38,336 nt of DNA from Phocaeicola faecicola (GTDB taxonomy: Bacteria; Bacteroidota; Bacteroidia; Bacteroidales; Bacteroidaceae): positions 1-38,336 of the forward strand of contig NZ_JABSOE010000045.1 of NCBI RefSeq assembly GCF_013618865.1, given 5' to 3'. The position numbers and the translations under genes were made by a program. This document shows positions 17,211-26,522 of the stretch, in pieces. Position 1 is the first letter of the stretch; every line of letters starts with the position of its first letter. Below the pieces are notes generated by a model that ran no database searches, had not been told where the DNA came from, and saw nothing but the letters and a program-made list of their open reading frames with translations.

Positions 17211-18576
17211 GTTTAAATTTGCCAAGGTCTATTTTTGTATACTGTTGTGTTGGGCCGGAATGTCTGTATACGCACAAGACAATGTAATAGATGAAGTAGT
17301 ATGGGTGGTAGGTGACGAAGCCATCCTGAAGTCGGATGTGGAAAATGAACGGTTGAACGCCCAGTATGAAAACCGTCGTTTTACCGGCGACCCTTACTGT
17401 GTGATTCCAGAAGAACTGGCGGTACAGAAACTCTTCCTGCACCAGGCCGAAATCGACAGTGTGGTAGTTTCCGACCAGGAAGTGCTTCAGCAGGTTGAAC
17501 AGCGTACTTCATGGCTTATCGACCAGATCGGTTCGAAGGAAAAAATGGAAGAATATTACAACAAGACCTTTACGCAGATCCGTGAAATGTTGCGTGAGAA
17601 CATCCGTGACGGACTGACTGTACAGCAGATGCAGCAGAAAATCGTAGGTGACATCAAACTGACTCCGGCTGAGGTGCGTAACTATTTCAAGAAGTTGCCT
17701 GCCGACAGTATCCCGTTTGTACCCACTCAGGTAGAGGTACAGATCATTACTCAGGAACCGAAGATTGCGGAGGAAGAAATCGAACGGGTAAAGGCCCAGC
17801 TTCGTGAGTATACCGACCGAATCAATAAGGGAGAAACAACATTCTCTACACTGGCCCGTTTCTATTCAGAAGACCCGGGTACTGCACGTCGAGGCGGTGA
17901 AGGAGGGTTTACCGGACGAGGTGAGCTGGTTCCGGAATTTGCCAATGTGGTCTTTAACCTGACAGATACGAAGAAAGTTTCCAAGGTTTTTGAAACAGAG
18001 TTCGGTTTTCATATTGCACAGCTGATCGAGAAGCGCGGTGACCGTGTGAACTACCGTCACATTCTGTTGCGTCCGAAAGTCGACCAGAAACAGATTGATG
18101 CCGCATTGAGTCGTCTGGATTCCATTGCCGATGACATCCGCAAGAATAAATTCACCTTTGACGATGCTGCTACATGGATTTCGCAGGACAAGGAAACCCG
18201 TAACAACCATGGATTGCTGGCAAATCCTCAGACTAGTACCTCTCGTTTTGAGATGCAGCAGCTGGCAGGACTGGTATCGCAGGATGTGGCCAAGGTAGTA
18301 GAGGGAATGCAGATTGGTGAAATTTCCAAACCGTTTACCATGATCAACTCTAAAGGTAAGGAAGTCTGTGCCATTGTGAAGTTGAAAAACCGTATTGACG
18401 GTCATAAGGCGACGATTACCGAAGACTATCAGCGTCTGAAAAGCATGGTAACCGCCAAGCGTAGCGAGGAAAAGATTCAGAAATGGATTGTGGAAAAACA
18501 GAAAACAACTTATGTACGCATAAATCCTTCATGGAGAAACTGTGATTTCAAGTATCCGGGATGGATTAAGGAATGA
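17203..18576 (+). CDS. surA: SurA-type periplasmic peptidyl-prolyl isomerase/chaperone
   Basis: A 457-aa periplasmic protein for folding and delivery of outer-membrane proteins. It has a signal peptide cut near VYA-Q (residue 24), a SurA N-domain (DEVVWVVGDEAILKSDVE) and two parvulin domains: about 176-276 (ending FETEFGFHIAQLIEKR) and about 283-395 (starting NYRHILLRP). The first domain starts VQIIT rather than RHIL, the second is closer to the canonical sequence. The ATG at 17203 was chosen because the signal peptide then starts MNKFKFAK; an upstream in-frame ATG at 17179 would add eight hydrophobic residues inside the previous gene. It is followed after 15 bp by the OstA-like gene. Confidence 0.92.
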   Translation: MNKFKFAKVYFCILLCWAGMSVYAQDNVIDEVVWVVGDEAILKSDVENERLNAQYENRRFTGDPYCVIPEELAVQKLFLHQAEIDSVVVSDQEVLQQVEQRTSWLIDQIGSKEKMEEYYNKTFTQIREMLRENIRDGLTVQQMQQKIVGDIKLTPAEVRNYFKKLPADSIPFVPTQVEVQIITQEPKIAEEEIERVKAQLREYTDRINKGETTFSTLARFYSEDPGTARRGGEGGFTGRGELVPEFANVVFNLTDTKKVSKVFETEFGFHIAQLIEKRGDRVNYRHILLRPKVDQKQIDAALSRLDSIADDIRKNKFTFDDAATWISQDKETRNNHGLLANPQTSTSRFEMQQLAGLVSQDVAKVVEGMQIGEISKPFTMINSKGKEVCAIVKLKNRIDGHKATITEDYQRLKSMVTAKRSEEKIQKWIVEKQKTTYVRINPSWRNCDFKYPGWIKE

Positions 18577-18591
18577 TTGTAAAATTATTAT

Positions 18592-20283
18592 ATGCAAGGA
18601 AAATATAACCGAAAAAATAATAAAAGCGGGCATAGGATACTTGGGCTAAGTGTCCTGTGCCTGTTCGGCTTTTGCCTGTCCGTACAGCGTCCTGTACTGA
18701 TGGCGCAGCAGACCGTACAGCAGCAGACAACTCCTAAGAAGCAGCAGCCCAAGAGCAAGGTCTATCTGTTGCATTCCGATCTGCTCCGTAAGGACTCCCG
18801 TCATCCGGATGCTCAGGTAGTGGTGGGAAACGTGGTTTTCCGTCACGACAGCGTGTATATGTATTGCGACAGTGCCTACTACTATGACCAGATCAGTTCA
18901 TTCGAAGCGTTCAGTAATGTAAAGATGAATCAGGGAGATACCCTGTTCCTGTATGGTGACCGGCTTTACTATGACGGATATACGCAGATTGCCGAAGTGC
19001 GTATGAATGTACGTATGGAAAACCGGAACACGACGTTGCTTACCGATAGTTTGAACTATGACCGGGTATATAACTTGGGGTATTTTTTTGATGGCGGAAC
19101 ATTGATGGACGAACAGAACGTGCTGACTTCCGAGTGGGGACAGTACAGTCCTGCTACCAAGCAGTCTGTGTTCAACTATAATGTGAAGCTGGAGAATCCG
19201 CAGTTTACTCTGACATCCGATACCCTTCAGTACAATACCGAAAGCAAGGTGGCCAATATTGTAGGTCCTTCTGATATCTGGAGCGACAATAACCACATTT
19301 ACTCTGAACTGGGTACGTATAATACCGTTACCGGAAAGGCTCATTTGCTGAACCGTTCCATCCTGACCAACGACGGGAAACAGTTGACCGGTGATACGCT
19401 TTTCTATGACCGGGATGCTGGTACGGGAGAAGCATTCCATAATATGGTGATGACGGATACCATCAATAAGAACATGATGACCGGTGAGTACGGATTCTAT
19501 AACGAACGTACCAAATATGCATTTGCTACCGACCGTGCTGTCGGAATCGACTACTCACAGGGAGACAGTCTGTTCCTGCATGCCGATACCCTGATGATGA
19601 AGACGTTCCACCTGGAAACCGATTCCATGTTCCGTGAACTGAGGGCTTTCCATAAAGTGCGCTTTTACCGTACCGACCTGCAGGGAGTAGCCGACTCGCT
19701 GGTATTCTCTACCAAAGACAGTTGCCTGACCATGTATAAAGACCCTATTTTGTGGAATCAGAACCAGCAGCTGGTAGGCGAGAAAATATGCATTTACATG
19801 AACGACAGTACGATAGACTGGGCCCATATCATCAACCAGGCGCTCTCGGTAGAACAGTTGGATTCACTGCTTTACAATCAGGTTACCGGAAAGGAAATGA
19901 AATCTTACTTCCGCAACCGGCAAATGTATAAAACAGAAGTGATCGGTTCCGTACGCGTGGTTTATTATCCGATGGACTCCGACAGTACCCTGATTGGAAT
20001 GAACGTATCGGAAACCAGTAAACTGGACATCTATCTTCAGAATCAGAAACTGGAGAAGATGGTGATGAGCCCGAAATCAAACGGAACCCTTTATCCGATG
20101 AATCAGATACCGCCGGGTACAGATCGTCTGGAAAACTTCGTGTGGTTCGATTATATACGTCCGCTGAACAAAGAAGATATCTTCAATTGGCGGACCAAGA
20201 AAGTGGAAGACCAGCTGAAGAAAAATGTGCGTGGTCCGGTAACACTGCCAAATCAGCATTTATTTGAAAAAAAGGAGGAATAA
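18592..20283 (+). CDS. OstA/LptA-like LPS transport protein
   Basis: A 563-aa exported protein of the OstA-like family (N-terminal LptA/LptD-type beta-jellyroll). A basic N-terminus and hydrophobic core (about 17-30) end near LMA-QQ (residue 38), predicting periplasmic export. The rest contains many short strands of the type DTLFLYGDRLYYDG and LTDSLNYDRVYNLGYFFDGG, the repeating LPS-binding pattern of LptA. No large C-terminal LptD barrel is present. Its position after surA fits a role in bringing LPS or LptD-type protein to the outer membrane. A direct LPS-bridge role is an inference. Confidence 0.87.
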   Translation: MQGKYNRKNNKSGHRILGLSVLCLFGFCLSVQRPVLMAQQTVQQQTTPKKQQPKSKVYLLHSDLLRKDSRHPDAQVVVGNVVFRHDSVYMYCDSAYYYDQISSFEAFSNVKMNQGDTLFLYGDRLYYDGYTQIAEVRMNVRMENRNTTLLTDSLNYDRVYNLGYFFDGGTLMDEQNVLTSEWGQYSPATKQSVFNYNVKLENPQFTLTSDTLQYNTESKVANIVGPSDIWSDNNHIYSELGTYNTVTGKAHLLNRSILTNDGKQLTGDTLFYDRDAGTGEAFHNMVMTDTINKNMMTGEYGFYNERTKYAFATDRAVGIDYSQGDSLFLHADTLMMKTFHLETDSMFRELRAFHKVRFYRTDLQGVADSLVFSTKDSCLTMYKDPILWNQNQQLVGEKICIYMNDSTIDWAHIINQALSVEQLDSLLYNQVTGKEMKSYFRNRQMYKTEVIGSVRVVYYPMDSDSTLIGMNVSETSKLDIYLQNQKLEKMVMSPKSNGTLYPMNQIPPGTDRLENFVWFDYIRPLNKEDIFNWRTKKVEDQLKKNVRGPVTLPNQHLFEKKEE

Positions 20284-20286
20284 ATT

Positions 20287-20583
20287 ATGGGAATGTTTAC
20301 AATGAAGAAACCTCGCGCGTATCATCATGAATACATTTATGTAGATGAACGCAAGGAAAAACTGCAGAAAATGGAAGAGTCTGCTAAACGTGACCTGGGA
20401 ATGTTGCCTCCCAAGGAGTTTTCTCCCGAAGACATACGGGGAAAGTTTGTGGAAGGTACCACCTATCTGAAACGCCGTAAGGAAAGTGGAAGAAAGCCGT
20501 TGAGCTATGCCACCATCTTTGTGGCCATTGCCATTCTGCTGTACATACTGCATTATCTGGTAACCGGAGAATTCACCTTGTAA
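20287..20583 (+). CDS. Small single-pass membrane protein between ostA-like gene and mutL
   Basis: A 98-aa protein with a charged N-terminal half (residues 7-75, rich in K, E, R, Y) and one C-terminal transmembrane helix (about 76-93, ATIFVAIAILLYILHYLV), predicted tail-anchored with the soluble part cytoplasmic. It starts 3 bp after the previous stop and ends 12 bp before mutL, so it is in the operon. ATG codons at 20287 and 20302 are possible starts. I do not recognise a named family; its function is unknown. Confidence 0.8.
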   Translation: MGMFTMKKPRAYHHEYIYVDERKEKLQKMEESAKRDLGMLPPKEFSPEDIRGKFVEGTTYLKRRKESGRKPLSYATIFVAIAILLYILHYLVTGEFTL

Positions 20584-20595
20584 AATTGAGAAACG

Positions 20596-22497
20596 ATGAG
20601 CGATGTAATCCGTTTGTTGCCCGACTCCGTCGCCAATCAGATTGCGGCAGGCGAAGTCATTCAGCGCCCGGCATCGGTGGTCAAGGAGCTGGTAGAAAAT
20701 GCGATAGATGCCGGAGCCTCCCACATTGATGTGCTGGTTACCGATGCCGGTAAGACCTGCATTCAGGTAATTGACAATGGAAAAGGAATGTCCGAGACCG
20801 ATGCCCGTCTCGCTTTTGAGCGGCATGCCACCTCCAAAATCCGTGAGGCTTCCGATCTGTTTGCACTGCATACCATGGGATTCCGTGGCGAAGCCCTTGC
20901 TTCGATTGCGGCAGTAGCCCAGGTGGAGTTACGCACCTGTCAGAAGGATGCCCAGCTCGGAACACTGATTACCCTGGCAGGGTCGAAAGTCGAAAGTCAG
21001 GAAACGGTAGCCTGCGCTCAGGGAAGCAATTTCTGTGTACGCAATCTGTTTTTCAACGTACCAGCCCGACGGAAGTTCCTGAAGTCTAACCAGACCGAAC
21101 TGAGCAATATTCTGGCAGAATTTGAAAGAATTGCCCTGGTGAACCCCGACGTATCCTTTACCCTTCATCACAATGATACAGAGATGCTGAATCTGCCGGC
21201 CATACAGTTGCGCCAGCGGATTATGGGGGTATTCGGGAAAAAACTGAACCAGGACCTGCTTTCCCTTGAGATAGAGACCACCATGGTGAAGATACATGGC
21301 TTTATCGGCAAGCCGGAGACTGCCCGTAAAAAAGGCGCCCGTCAGTTCTTTTTCGTCAATGGCCGTTATATGCGTCACCCTTATTTCCATAAGGCGGTTG
21401 CAGACGCATACGAAAACCTGATACCCGCCGGAGAACAAGTTTCGTATTTCATATACATGGAAGTCGATCCCGCCAATATCGATGTGAACATTCATCCGAC
21501 AAAGACTGAAATTAAATTTGATAATGAGCAGGCCATCTGGCAGATTCTTTCTGCTGCGCTAAAGGAGACACTGGGACGCTTCAATGCCGTTCCATCCATC
21601 GATTTTGATACGGAAGGCATGCCCGAGATACCGGCTTTTGAGGCCTCTCCTTATGAAGGGGTACGCCCGCCTTCAACTTCGCTCGACCCGTCGTACAATC
21701 CTTTCAATGTCTCTTCGGCAACTCCTCCCTCTTCTTATTCTCCTTCTTCAAGGGGACGCCATACGGCTACGGAATGGGAACCTCTGTTTCAGGGACTGGA
21801 CAAGAAGGCAGCCGTGACACCGGACTGGGATACTCCGGCACAGTCTTTCCCGGCTGAAGAATGGGAACAGCCGGAAGAAACTCCTGCAGCTCCTTCCTTG
21901 TATGGGGCTGAATCGGGAGAGAACGTGATGGAAAAGTCTGCCCAGCATTATCAGTACAAAGGTTGTTATATTCTGACTTCCGTCAAGTCGGGACTGATGA
22001 TTATCGACCAGCACCGGGCACATGTCCGCATCCTGTACGACCGCTATATGGAACAGATTTCCATGCGGAAGCACGCATCGCAGCGCATGCTTTTCCCCGA
22101 CATGGTTCATTTCTCTCCGGCCGAGATACCCGTACTGGAAAGCATTATGGATGATCTGCAGTCGCTGGGATTCGATTTGAGTAATCTGGGAGGCGGTTCT
22201 TATTCCATCAATGGCGTACCTGCCGGAATCGAGGGACTCAATCCGGAAAAACTCGTGGGAGATATGGTGCAGACAGCCATCGAAAAAGGATGTAAGGTGA
22301 AAGAGGAGGTGCAGAGCATGCTCGCCCTTTCACTGGCTAAGGCAGCAGCCATTGTTCCTGGTCAGGTGCTGACGAATGAAGAAATGAACAACCTGGTTGA
22401 CGAACTCTTTGCTCTGGCGACTCCCAACTATACACCGGACGGGAAGACCGTACTTTCTCTGCTGAAGGAAGACGACCTGGAAAAGATGTTTAAATAA
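20596..22497 (+). CDS. mutL: DNA mismatch repair protein MutL
   Basis: A 633-aa MutL. The GHKL ATPase motifs are intact: ENAIDAG (Glu34, Asn35), DNGKGM and [10 protein letters not shown], with [12 protein letters not shown] after them. A proline/serine-rich linker spans about 345-440. In the C-terminal dimerisation domain, [12 protein letters not shown] (471-482) stands where nuclease-type MutL has DQHA(X)2E(X)4E: the first Glu is Val and the second is Asp, and the downstream C-terminal nuclease cysteine motifs are not seen. QRMLFP (496-501) fits the sliding-clamp motif QX2(L/I)XP. It is the last gene of the cluster, before a bidirectional terminator. Confidence 0.95.
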   Translation: MSDVIRLLPDSVANQIAAGEVIQRPASVVKELVENAIDAGASHIDVLVTDAGKTCIQVIDNGKGMSETDARLAFERHATSKIREASDLFALHTMGFRGEALASIAAVAQVELRTCQKDAQLGTLITLAGSKVESQETVACAQGSNFCVRNLFFNVPARRKFLKSNQTELSNILAEFERIALVNPDVSFTLHHNDTEMLNLPAIQLRQRIMGVFGKKLNQDLLSLEIETTMVKIHGFIGKPETARKKGARQFFFVNGRYMRHPYFHKAVADAYENLIPAGEQVSYFIYMEVDPANIDVNIHPTKTEIKFDNEQAIWQILSAALKETLGRFNAVPSIDFDTEGMPEIPAFEASPYEGVRPPSTSLDPSYNPFNVSSATPPSSYSPSSRGRHTATEWEPLFQGLDKKAAVTPDWDTPAQSFPAEEWEQPEETPAAPSLYGAESGENVMEKSAQHYQYKGCYILTSVKSGLMIIDQHRAHVRILYDRYMEQISMRKHASQRMLFPDMVHFSPAEIPVLESIMDDLQSLGFDLSNLGGGSYSINGVPAGIEGLNPEKLVGDMVQTAIEKGCKVKEEVQSMLALSLAKAAAIVPGQVLTNEEMNNLVDELFALATPNYTPDGKTVLSLLKEDDLEKMFK

Positions 22498-22586
22498 CCG
22501 TGAAGCAAATTTGCTTTCAGGAAACCGAGAGAGGCATTCAAAAAGTTCTCTGCCGGAGATTCCTGGCGAATGCGGCATAAAATATG

Positions 22587-22636
22587 GAAAAAGGAATATC
22601 CGGATGATTTCATTCCGGATGTTCCTTTTTCTTTTT
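22587..22636. terminator. Bidirectional terminator between mutL and the barrel gene
   Basis: GAAAAAGGAATATCCGGA (22587-22604) pairs with TCCGGATGTTCCTTTTTC (22614-22631) with one mismatch, followed by a further T tract. It can end both convergent transcripts. Confidence 0.9.
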
Positions 22637-22666
22637 GGTACACTATTCTGCAATTTCCTTCGTAGA

Positions 22667-24805
22667 TTATTTGAACCGTGACGTATCTACGGCCTCTCTT
22701 TTCTTCTCCTTATATCCGCCGAACTTCCAGGTAAACGAAATGCCGGCACTTCGGAAACTGGAATACGCATTGGTCACCCACTGGCGTGCATAACGTATCT
22801 CCGGGCAGGGCATCGAGGTCTGCAGAATATCCCGGCACCAGGCAGTCAGTACGGCATTCCCTCCCCAAAAAGTATAACGGAGCGTAGCCGAAAGGTTGCC
22901 GCACGCAGGAATGTCGTAAATTCCCTGGATGGCACGTCCCTGCAACCGTCCGTCTACCGTCAGACGTACATCCGGCTTGCGGCTCAGCGTGAACGTATTG
23001 TTCAGTGATGCGATACCGAGCAACCGTTTGCGGTCGAAAGGAAGATCATAGAAATCCCCGTCTTTCTGCCGCATCCAGATTCCCAGGAGGGTCAGCCGTG
23101 AGTTGAGCCATTGTCCCATCTTAAAGGGGATGGAAGCCTGCAGACCCGCCTGCTGCTCGAAGTCGAAGTTCTGGAACTTGTATATTTCCAGCAGTTGATC
23201 GGGCGACTGGTAGAGAGTCTGCATGGACCGGTCTTTGGTGTGGTTGAACCAGAGGGTAAAGACATATTTGGACTTCAGGATATACGACAAAGAAGTCGCA
23301 TACTCGATTTCAGGTTTCAGCAGCGGATTCCCCTGTAGTTCGCTGTACCCTCCGCCCATGTAAGACACCACATCCTGTACCGCCCAGTACTCGGGATAAG
23401 TTTTGTCACTGCTGAAATTGAGCTGGACAATGTGTCCGTCGGCAGGCAGATACGTAAGGTTCAGTACCGGATAACAGTCCCATTCTTTCCATACCGGTGT
23501 CCGATAATGCTCTGCTGCCAGCGAGAAATCCGCCATCAGCTTCTGTCCGAACGATTTACTGAAGCCGGCATAGAAATTGAACGTCTGCTCCCTGCGGCGC
23601 GACTCGACATCCTCCGGTAACACCGTATCCTCCTTCTTTTCTCCTATCTCATTGAAATACGTCTGATACGAATGATCCACAGTCGTGGTATATATCGCCC
23701 CGTAATTCAGGCCCCACCCGTTTTTCAGTGCGTGTTCCTGCGACAGAAAGAATTTCCAGGCATTGATACGTTGTCCGGCTTCGGTATAGAAATCGAGTTG
23801 CTGTTCCTCCATACGACTGTGCAGCAGCTGTTCATCGGGGGCATTGTACCAGGTAAACTCCGCCCCTGCCTTCATCCCAAAAGGAGTCTGATAATCCAGA
23901 CGCCCGTTGTGCAGCCACGAAGTCTGGCGGGTCATGCTTTCTGCCATCTGCGTTCCCCGGGTATACTGCCCGATATGACTCGTCGTATATGAACCGTTGT
24001 ACACCCCGCTCAGCGAGTGATTTTCCCCCAGCTGATAGTCTGCTCCCAAGCGGAAGCTGTGAGTATGGCTCCGTCCGTGTTTCTCCTCTTCGTTCTCGAT
24101 AAGATGTGTAGACCCGTTGGCCTGCTGCCAGTGACGGGCTTCCTTATGCGTGGTAGTGAAACTTTCCCCGTGGCTATGATCGTAAAGCACATCCATGGAC
24201 AACCGCTTCCCGTTGTATAACAGTGAGGCCCGTTCCTCAAACGAAGCCTCATAATTCTGGTCGTATTTCCCATAGATTTCCCCCTGTACTGTACCGGGAG
24301 TCTCCAGTGAATGACGCAGGCGGATATTGATCATGGCACCCCGTACCTGATAACGGGCAGGAGCCTGATACATCACTTCCACCCGTTCCATCCGGCTGGG
24401 AGGCAGGGATTTCAACAAGGCATAAAGCTGGCTGGTACTCATGTTGGTCACCTTACCGTCTATCACTACCGTTACTTCCTGCATGCCTAAAGTCAGTGCA
24501 CCGTCTTGCTCAATGACACCCGGCAACTCCTTCAGGGCCTCGTAGACATTGTCTACCGGACGGTCCTTAATCATCTGCGGCAGGTCGTACTCCAGTTTAC
24601 CGGCCGATGCCTTGACCACCGGTCGTTCACCCATTACCATGACTTCGGGGAGCTGTCGGAAAATACTGTCCATACGGGCATCTCCCGTCAGCGGACTGTC
24701 TGCCGGAAAAGACTGTGAAGCCTCTTTCCCGATTTCCTTTTGGGCAGAGAGCGGCAGCGCTACACACAGGCAGACTGCCGATAGCAATACATTTCGTCTC
24801 ATCAT
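22667..24805 (-). CDS. Outer-membrane beta-barrel protein (TonB-receptor-like, PF14905 type)
   Basis: A 712-aa outer-membrane protein. After a signal peptide (MMRRNVLLSAVCLCVALPLSA) comes a plug-like domain (DRPVDNVYEALKELPGV, then VTVVIDGKVTNMSTSQLYAL and RVEVMYQAPARYQVRG), then a long barrel of alternating aromatic strands. It ends GGYKEKKREAVDTSRFK, the tail common in the Bacteroidetes outer-membrane beta-barrel family. The carboxypeptidase-like N-terminal domain common in relatives is missing. The frame continues to a TTG at 24832, but the ATG at 24805 sits right at the signal peptide and leaves a normal leader after the -7 box at 24848. It diverges from a two-component system that probably controls it; substrate unknown. 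Confidence 0.86.
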   Translation of the reverse strand: MMRRNVLLSAVCLCVALPLSAQKEIGKEASQSFPADSPLTGDARMDSIFRQLPEVMVMGERPVVKASAGKLEYDLPQMIKDRPVDNVYEALKELPGVIEQDGALTLGMQEVTVVIDGKVTNMSTSQLYALLKSLPPSRMERVEVMYQAPARYQVRGAMINIRLRHSLETPGTVQGEIYGKYDQNYEASFEERASLLYNGKRLSMDVLYDHSHGESFTTTHKEARHWQQANGSTHLIENEEEKHGRSHTHSFRLGADYQLGENHSLSGVYNGSYTTSHIGQYTRGTQMAESMTRQTSWLHNGRLDYQTPFGMKAGAEFTWYNAPDEQLLHSRMEEQQLDFYTEAGQRINAWKFFLSQEHALKNGWGLNYGAIYTTTVDHSYQTYFNEIGEKKEDTVLPEDVESRRREQTFNFYAGFSKSFGQKLMADFSLAAEHYRTPVWKEWDCYPVLNLTYLPADGHIVQLNFSSDKTYPEYWAVQDVVSYMGGGYSELQGNPLLKPEIEYATSLSYILKSKYVFTLWFNHTKDRSMQTLYQSPDQLLEIYKFQNFDFEQQAGLQASIPFKMGQWLNSRLTLLGIWMRQKDGDFYDLPFDRKRLLGIASLNNTFTLSRKPDVRLTVDGRLQGRAIQGIYDIPACGNLSATLRYTFWGGNAVLTAWCRDILQTSMPCPEIRYARQWVTNAYSSFRSAGISFTWKFGGYKEKKREAVDTSRFK

Positions 24806-24847
24806 TTTCTGTTCCACATTTTGTTTGGTCAATTTTTTTCGTCACCA

Positions 24848-24855
24848 CAAAAATA
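24848..24855 (-). promoter_or_regulatory. -7 element TATTTTTG for the barrel gene
   Basis: Read on the minus strand this is TATTTTTG, a full -7 match, about 43 bp before the ATG at 24805. The place where the -33 box should lie (about 24876-24879) is instead the first unit of the repeat array, which suggests an activator-dependent promoter. Confidence 0.6.
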
Positions 24856-24875
24856 CACGGAGATAACACAACTCC

Positions 24876-24955
24876 GTGTTACCGAAGACTTATGAAGTCT
24901 TATCGAGTGTTATCAGAAAAAAGTGCAGGACAGAAGTGTTATTTAGTCTTACCGA
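24876..24955. promoter_or_regulatory. Array of six 10-bp direct repeats (consensus GTSTTAYCGA), candidate response-regulator operator
   Basis: Units are GTGTTACCGAA (24876), GACTTATGAA (24887), GTCTTATCGA (24897), GTGTTATCAG (24907), then after 19 bp GTGTTATTTA (24936) and GTCTTACCGA (24946). The TTA cores begin at 24879, 24890, 24900, 24910, 24939 and 24949, so all lie on one helix face at 10-11 bp steps with two steps skipped. OmpR/PhoB-family regulators bind tandem half-sites at this spacing. ACCGATTA is repeated at 24951 and 24968, a possible extension. It sits between the divergent barrel gene and the kinase gene. Confidence 0.7.
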
Positions 24956-24994
24956 TTATCAGAGTATACCGATTAACTGCGTATCTTTATCCTC

Positions 24995-26518
24995 ATGAAA
25001 CTACCTTCTAAATACATAGTGATGCTTGTCATCCTCTCGCTGGCAGGCATATTTGCCTATCAGACCTATTGGCTGACGGGGCTTTATCATACCATGCGTG
25101 CCGACTTGGAGCGCAACATTACGGAAGCCATGCGTATCAGTGACTACAATGAAATGATGATTCGCGTCGAAGGGCTGCAGGAGGAGGATGAAGAACATGG
25201 CGAAGTCTCTATCTCCACCGGATTTGACGTGGAGGGAACGCAGTTCGTAAGAAGCAATACCGTGCTTTATCAGGCTCCCGATACGCTTCCGCAAGGATTT
25301 ACTTCTCAGAACGATACGCTTCATCGAGAAGAGAAAGATACCCTTCGTCCCGCGGCTATGCTCCATGCCAGTAAGGGACTTGACATGCTGCTCCGTAATC
25401 AGGATTCCATGATTGGCATGGCGGTTTATCTGCAACGAGGATTGCACTCCGGTCTGGATGTGCTGTCCGAGCCGGTATTCAGTGTATACGACAGCCTGCT
25501 CAATGTGATTCTGACCGAGATGAATATTTCCATTCCTTACCGGCTGCAATACCTGCATTCCGGTTACGATGTGAATGGCCGCTGGCTTTTTACCGATACG
25601 CTGGGTACAGGAGGTACTCCCGGTTATCAGCCCGGCCCCGAGTCCGTAAGTTACCAATATGCTTTTTCCTCTTCTCAGCGCCACGTTTACCGCCTTACCA
25701 CGGAACCTTTGGAGGGAATTGTTTTATGGCAGATGGCCGGTATTCTCGCTACTTCATTCGTGATCCTGCTGATTCTCGGTTTCTCTTTCTGGTACCTTAT
25801 CCATACTATTCTGAGGCAGAAAACCCTGGAAGAAATGAAGAGTGACTTTACCAATAACATTACCCATGAACTGAAAACACCGATAGCCGTAGCCTATGCA
25901 GCTACCGATGCCTTGCTTAATTTTCATCAGGTCAATGACGCGGTCAAACGCGAGCGCTATCTTCGTATCTGTCAGGAGCAGTTGCAACGGCTCAGCGGAC
26001 TGGTGGAGCAGATTCTGTCCATGAGTATGGAGCGGCGCAAGACTTTCCGTCTGCACGTGGAGGAACTTCCTCTGAAAGAACTTCTGTTGCCGCTTGTCGA
26101 ACAGCATAAACTGAAGGCAGACAAGCCTGTTCATATCTCTCTTGACATTGAGCCTGACGGACTGACTGTGAGGGCCGACCGTACGCATCTGACCAATATC
26201 ATCAGCAATCTGTTGGATAATGCTATAAAATACTCAGACGGACAGGCTGAGATAACCGTCTGCTGCCGCCGTTATACCGGACAGGACGGAGATACTCATA
26301 CGGAAATCCGGGTCAGTGATCACGGTATCGGCATTGCCCACGACCGCCTGCCTCATATCTTCGACAAGTTTTACAGGGTACCTACGGGTAACCTGCATGA
26401 GGTGAAAGGGTATGGCCTGGGACTGTTCTACGTAAAGACCTTGGTCGAAAAGCATAACGGTACGGTAGAAGTGAAAAGTGAACCCGGAAAGGGTAGTGAA
26501 TTTACAGTAAGAATTTAA
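24995..26518 (+). CDS. Membrane sensor histidine kinase (RprX-like)
   Basis: A 507-aa sensor kinase. TM1 spans about 7-27, a periplasmic sensor domain of about 215 residues follows (with an acidic patch EEDEE near 63), then TM2 about 246-270. The HisKA box FTNNITHELKTPIAVAY places the phospho-accepting His at 291. The ATPase domain has N box IISNLLDNAIKYS, G1 SDHGIGIA, F box IFDKFYR and G2 GYGLGLFYV. There is no HAMP domain that I can see. It overlaps nothing and is 4 bp from the regulator gene. The layout resembles Bacteroides RprX, but identity is not established. A TATCTTTA (24982) lies so close to the ATG that the transcript would be nearly leaderless; ATG 25022 is an alternative start. 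Confidence 0.93.
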   Translation: MKLPSKYIVMLVILSLAGIFAYQTYWLTGLYHTMRADLERNITEAMRISDYNEMMIRVEGLQEEDEEHGEVSISTGFDVEGTQFVRSNTVLYQAPDTLPQGFTSQNDTLHREEKDTLRPAAMLHASKGLDMLLRNQDSMIGMAVYLQRGLHSGLDVLSEPVFSVYDSLLNVILTEMNISIPYRLQYLHSGYDVNGRWLFTDTLGTGGTPGYQPGPESVSYQYAFSSSQRHVYRLTTEPLEGIVLWQMAGILATSFVILLILGFSFWYLIHTILRQKTLEEMKSDFTNNITHELKTPIAVAYAATDALLNFHQVNDAVKRERYLRICQEQLQRLSGLVEQILSMSMERRKTFRLHVEELPLKELLLPLVEQHKLKADKPVHISLDIEPDGLTVRADRTHLTNIISNLLDNAIKYSDGQAEITVCCRRYTGQDGDTHTEIRVSDHGIGIAHDRLPHIFDKFYRVPTGNLHEVKGYGLGLFYVKTLVEKHNGTVEVKSEPGKGSEFTVRI

Positions 26519-26522
26519 GGTT

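Noticed and set aside
22501..22519. Short palindrome TGAAGCAAATTTGCTTTCA after mutL
   Set aside because: Small, without a T tract, and next to a much stronger terminator at 22587.
24806..24832. Upstream TTG start for the barrel protein
   Set aside because: It would put nine polar residues before the signal peptide and leave almost no leader after the -7 box.
24876..24976. CRISPR-like array
   Set aside because: Units are only 10 bp, mostly contiguous and degenerate, with no spacers of CRISPR size; a regulator operator fits better.
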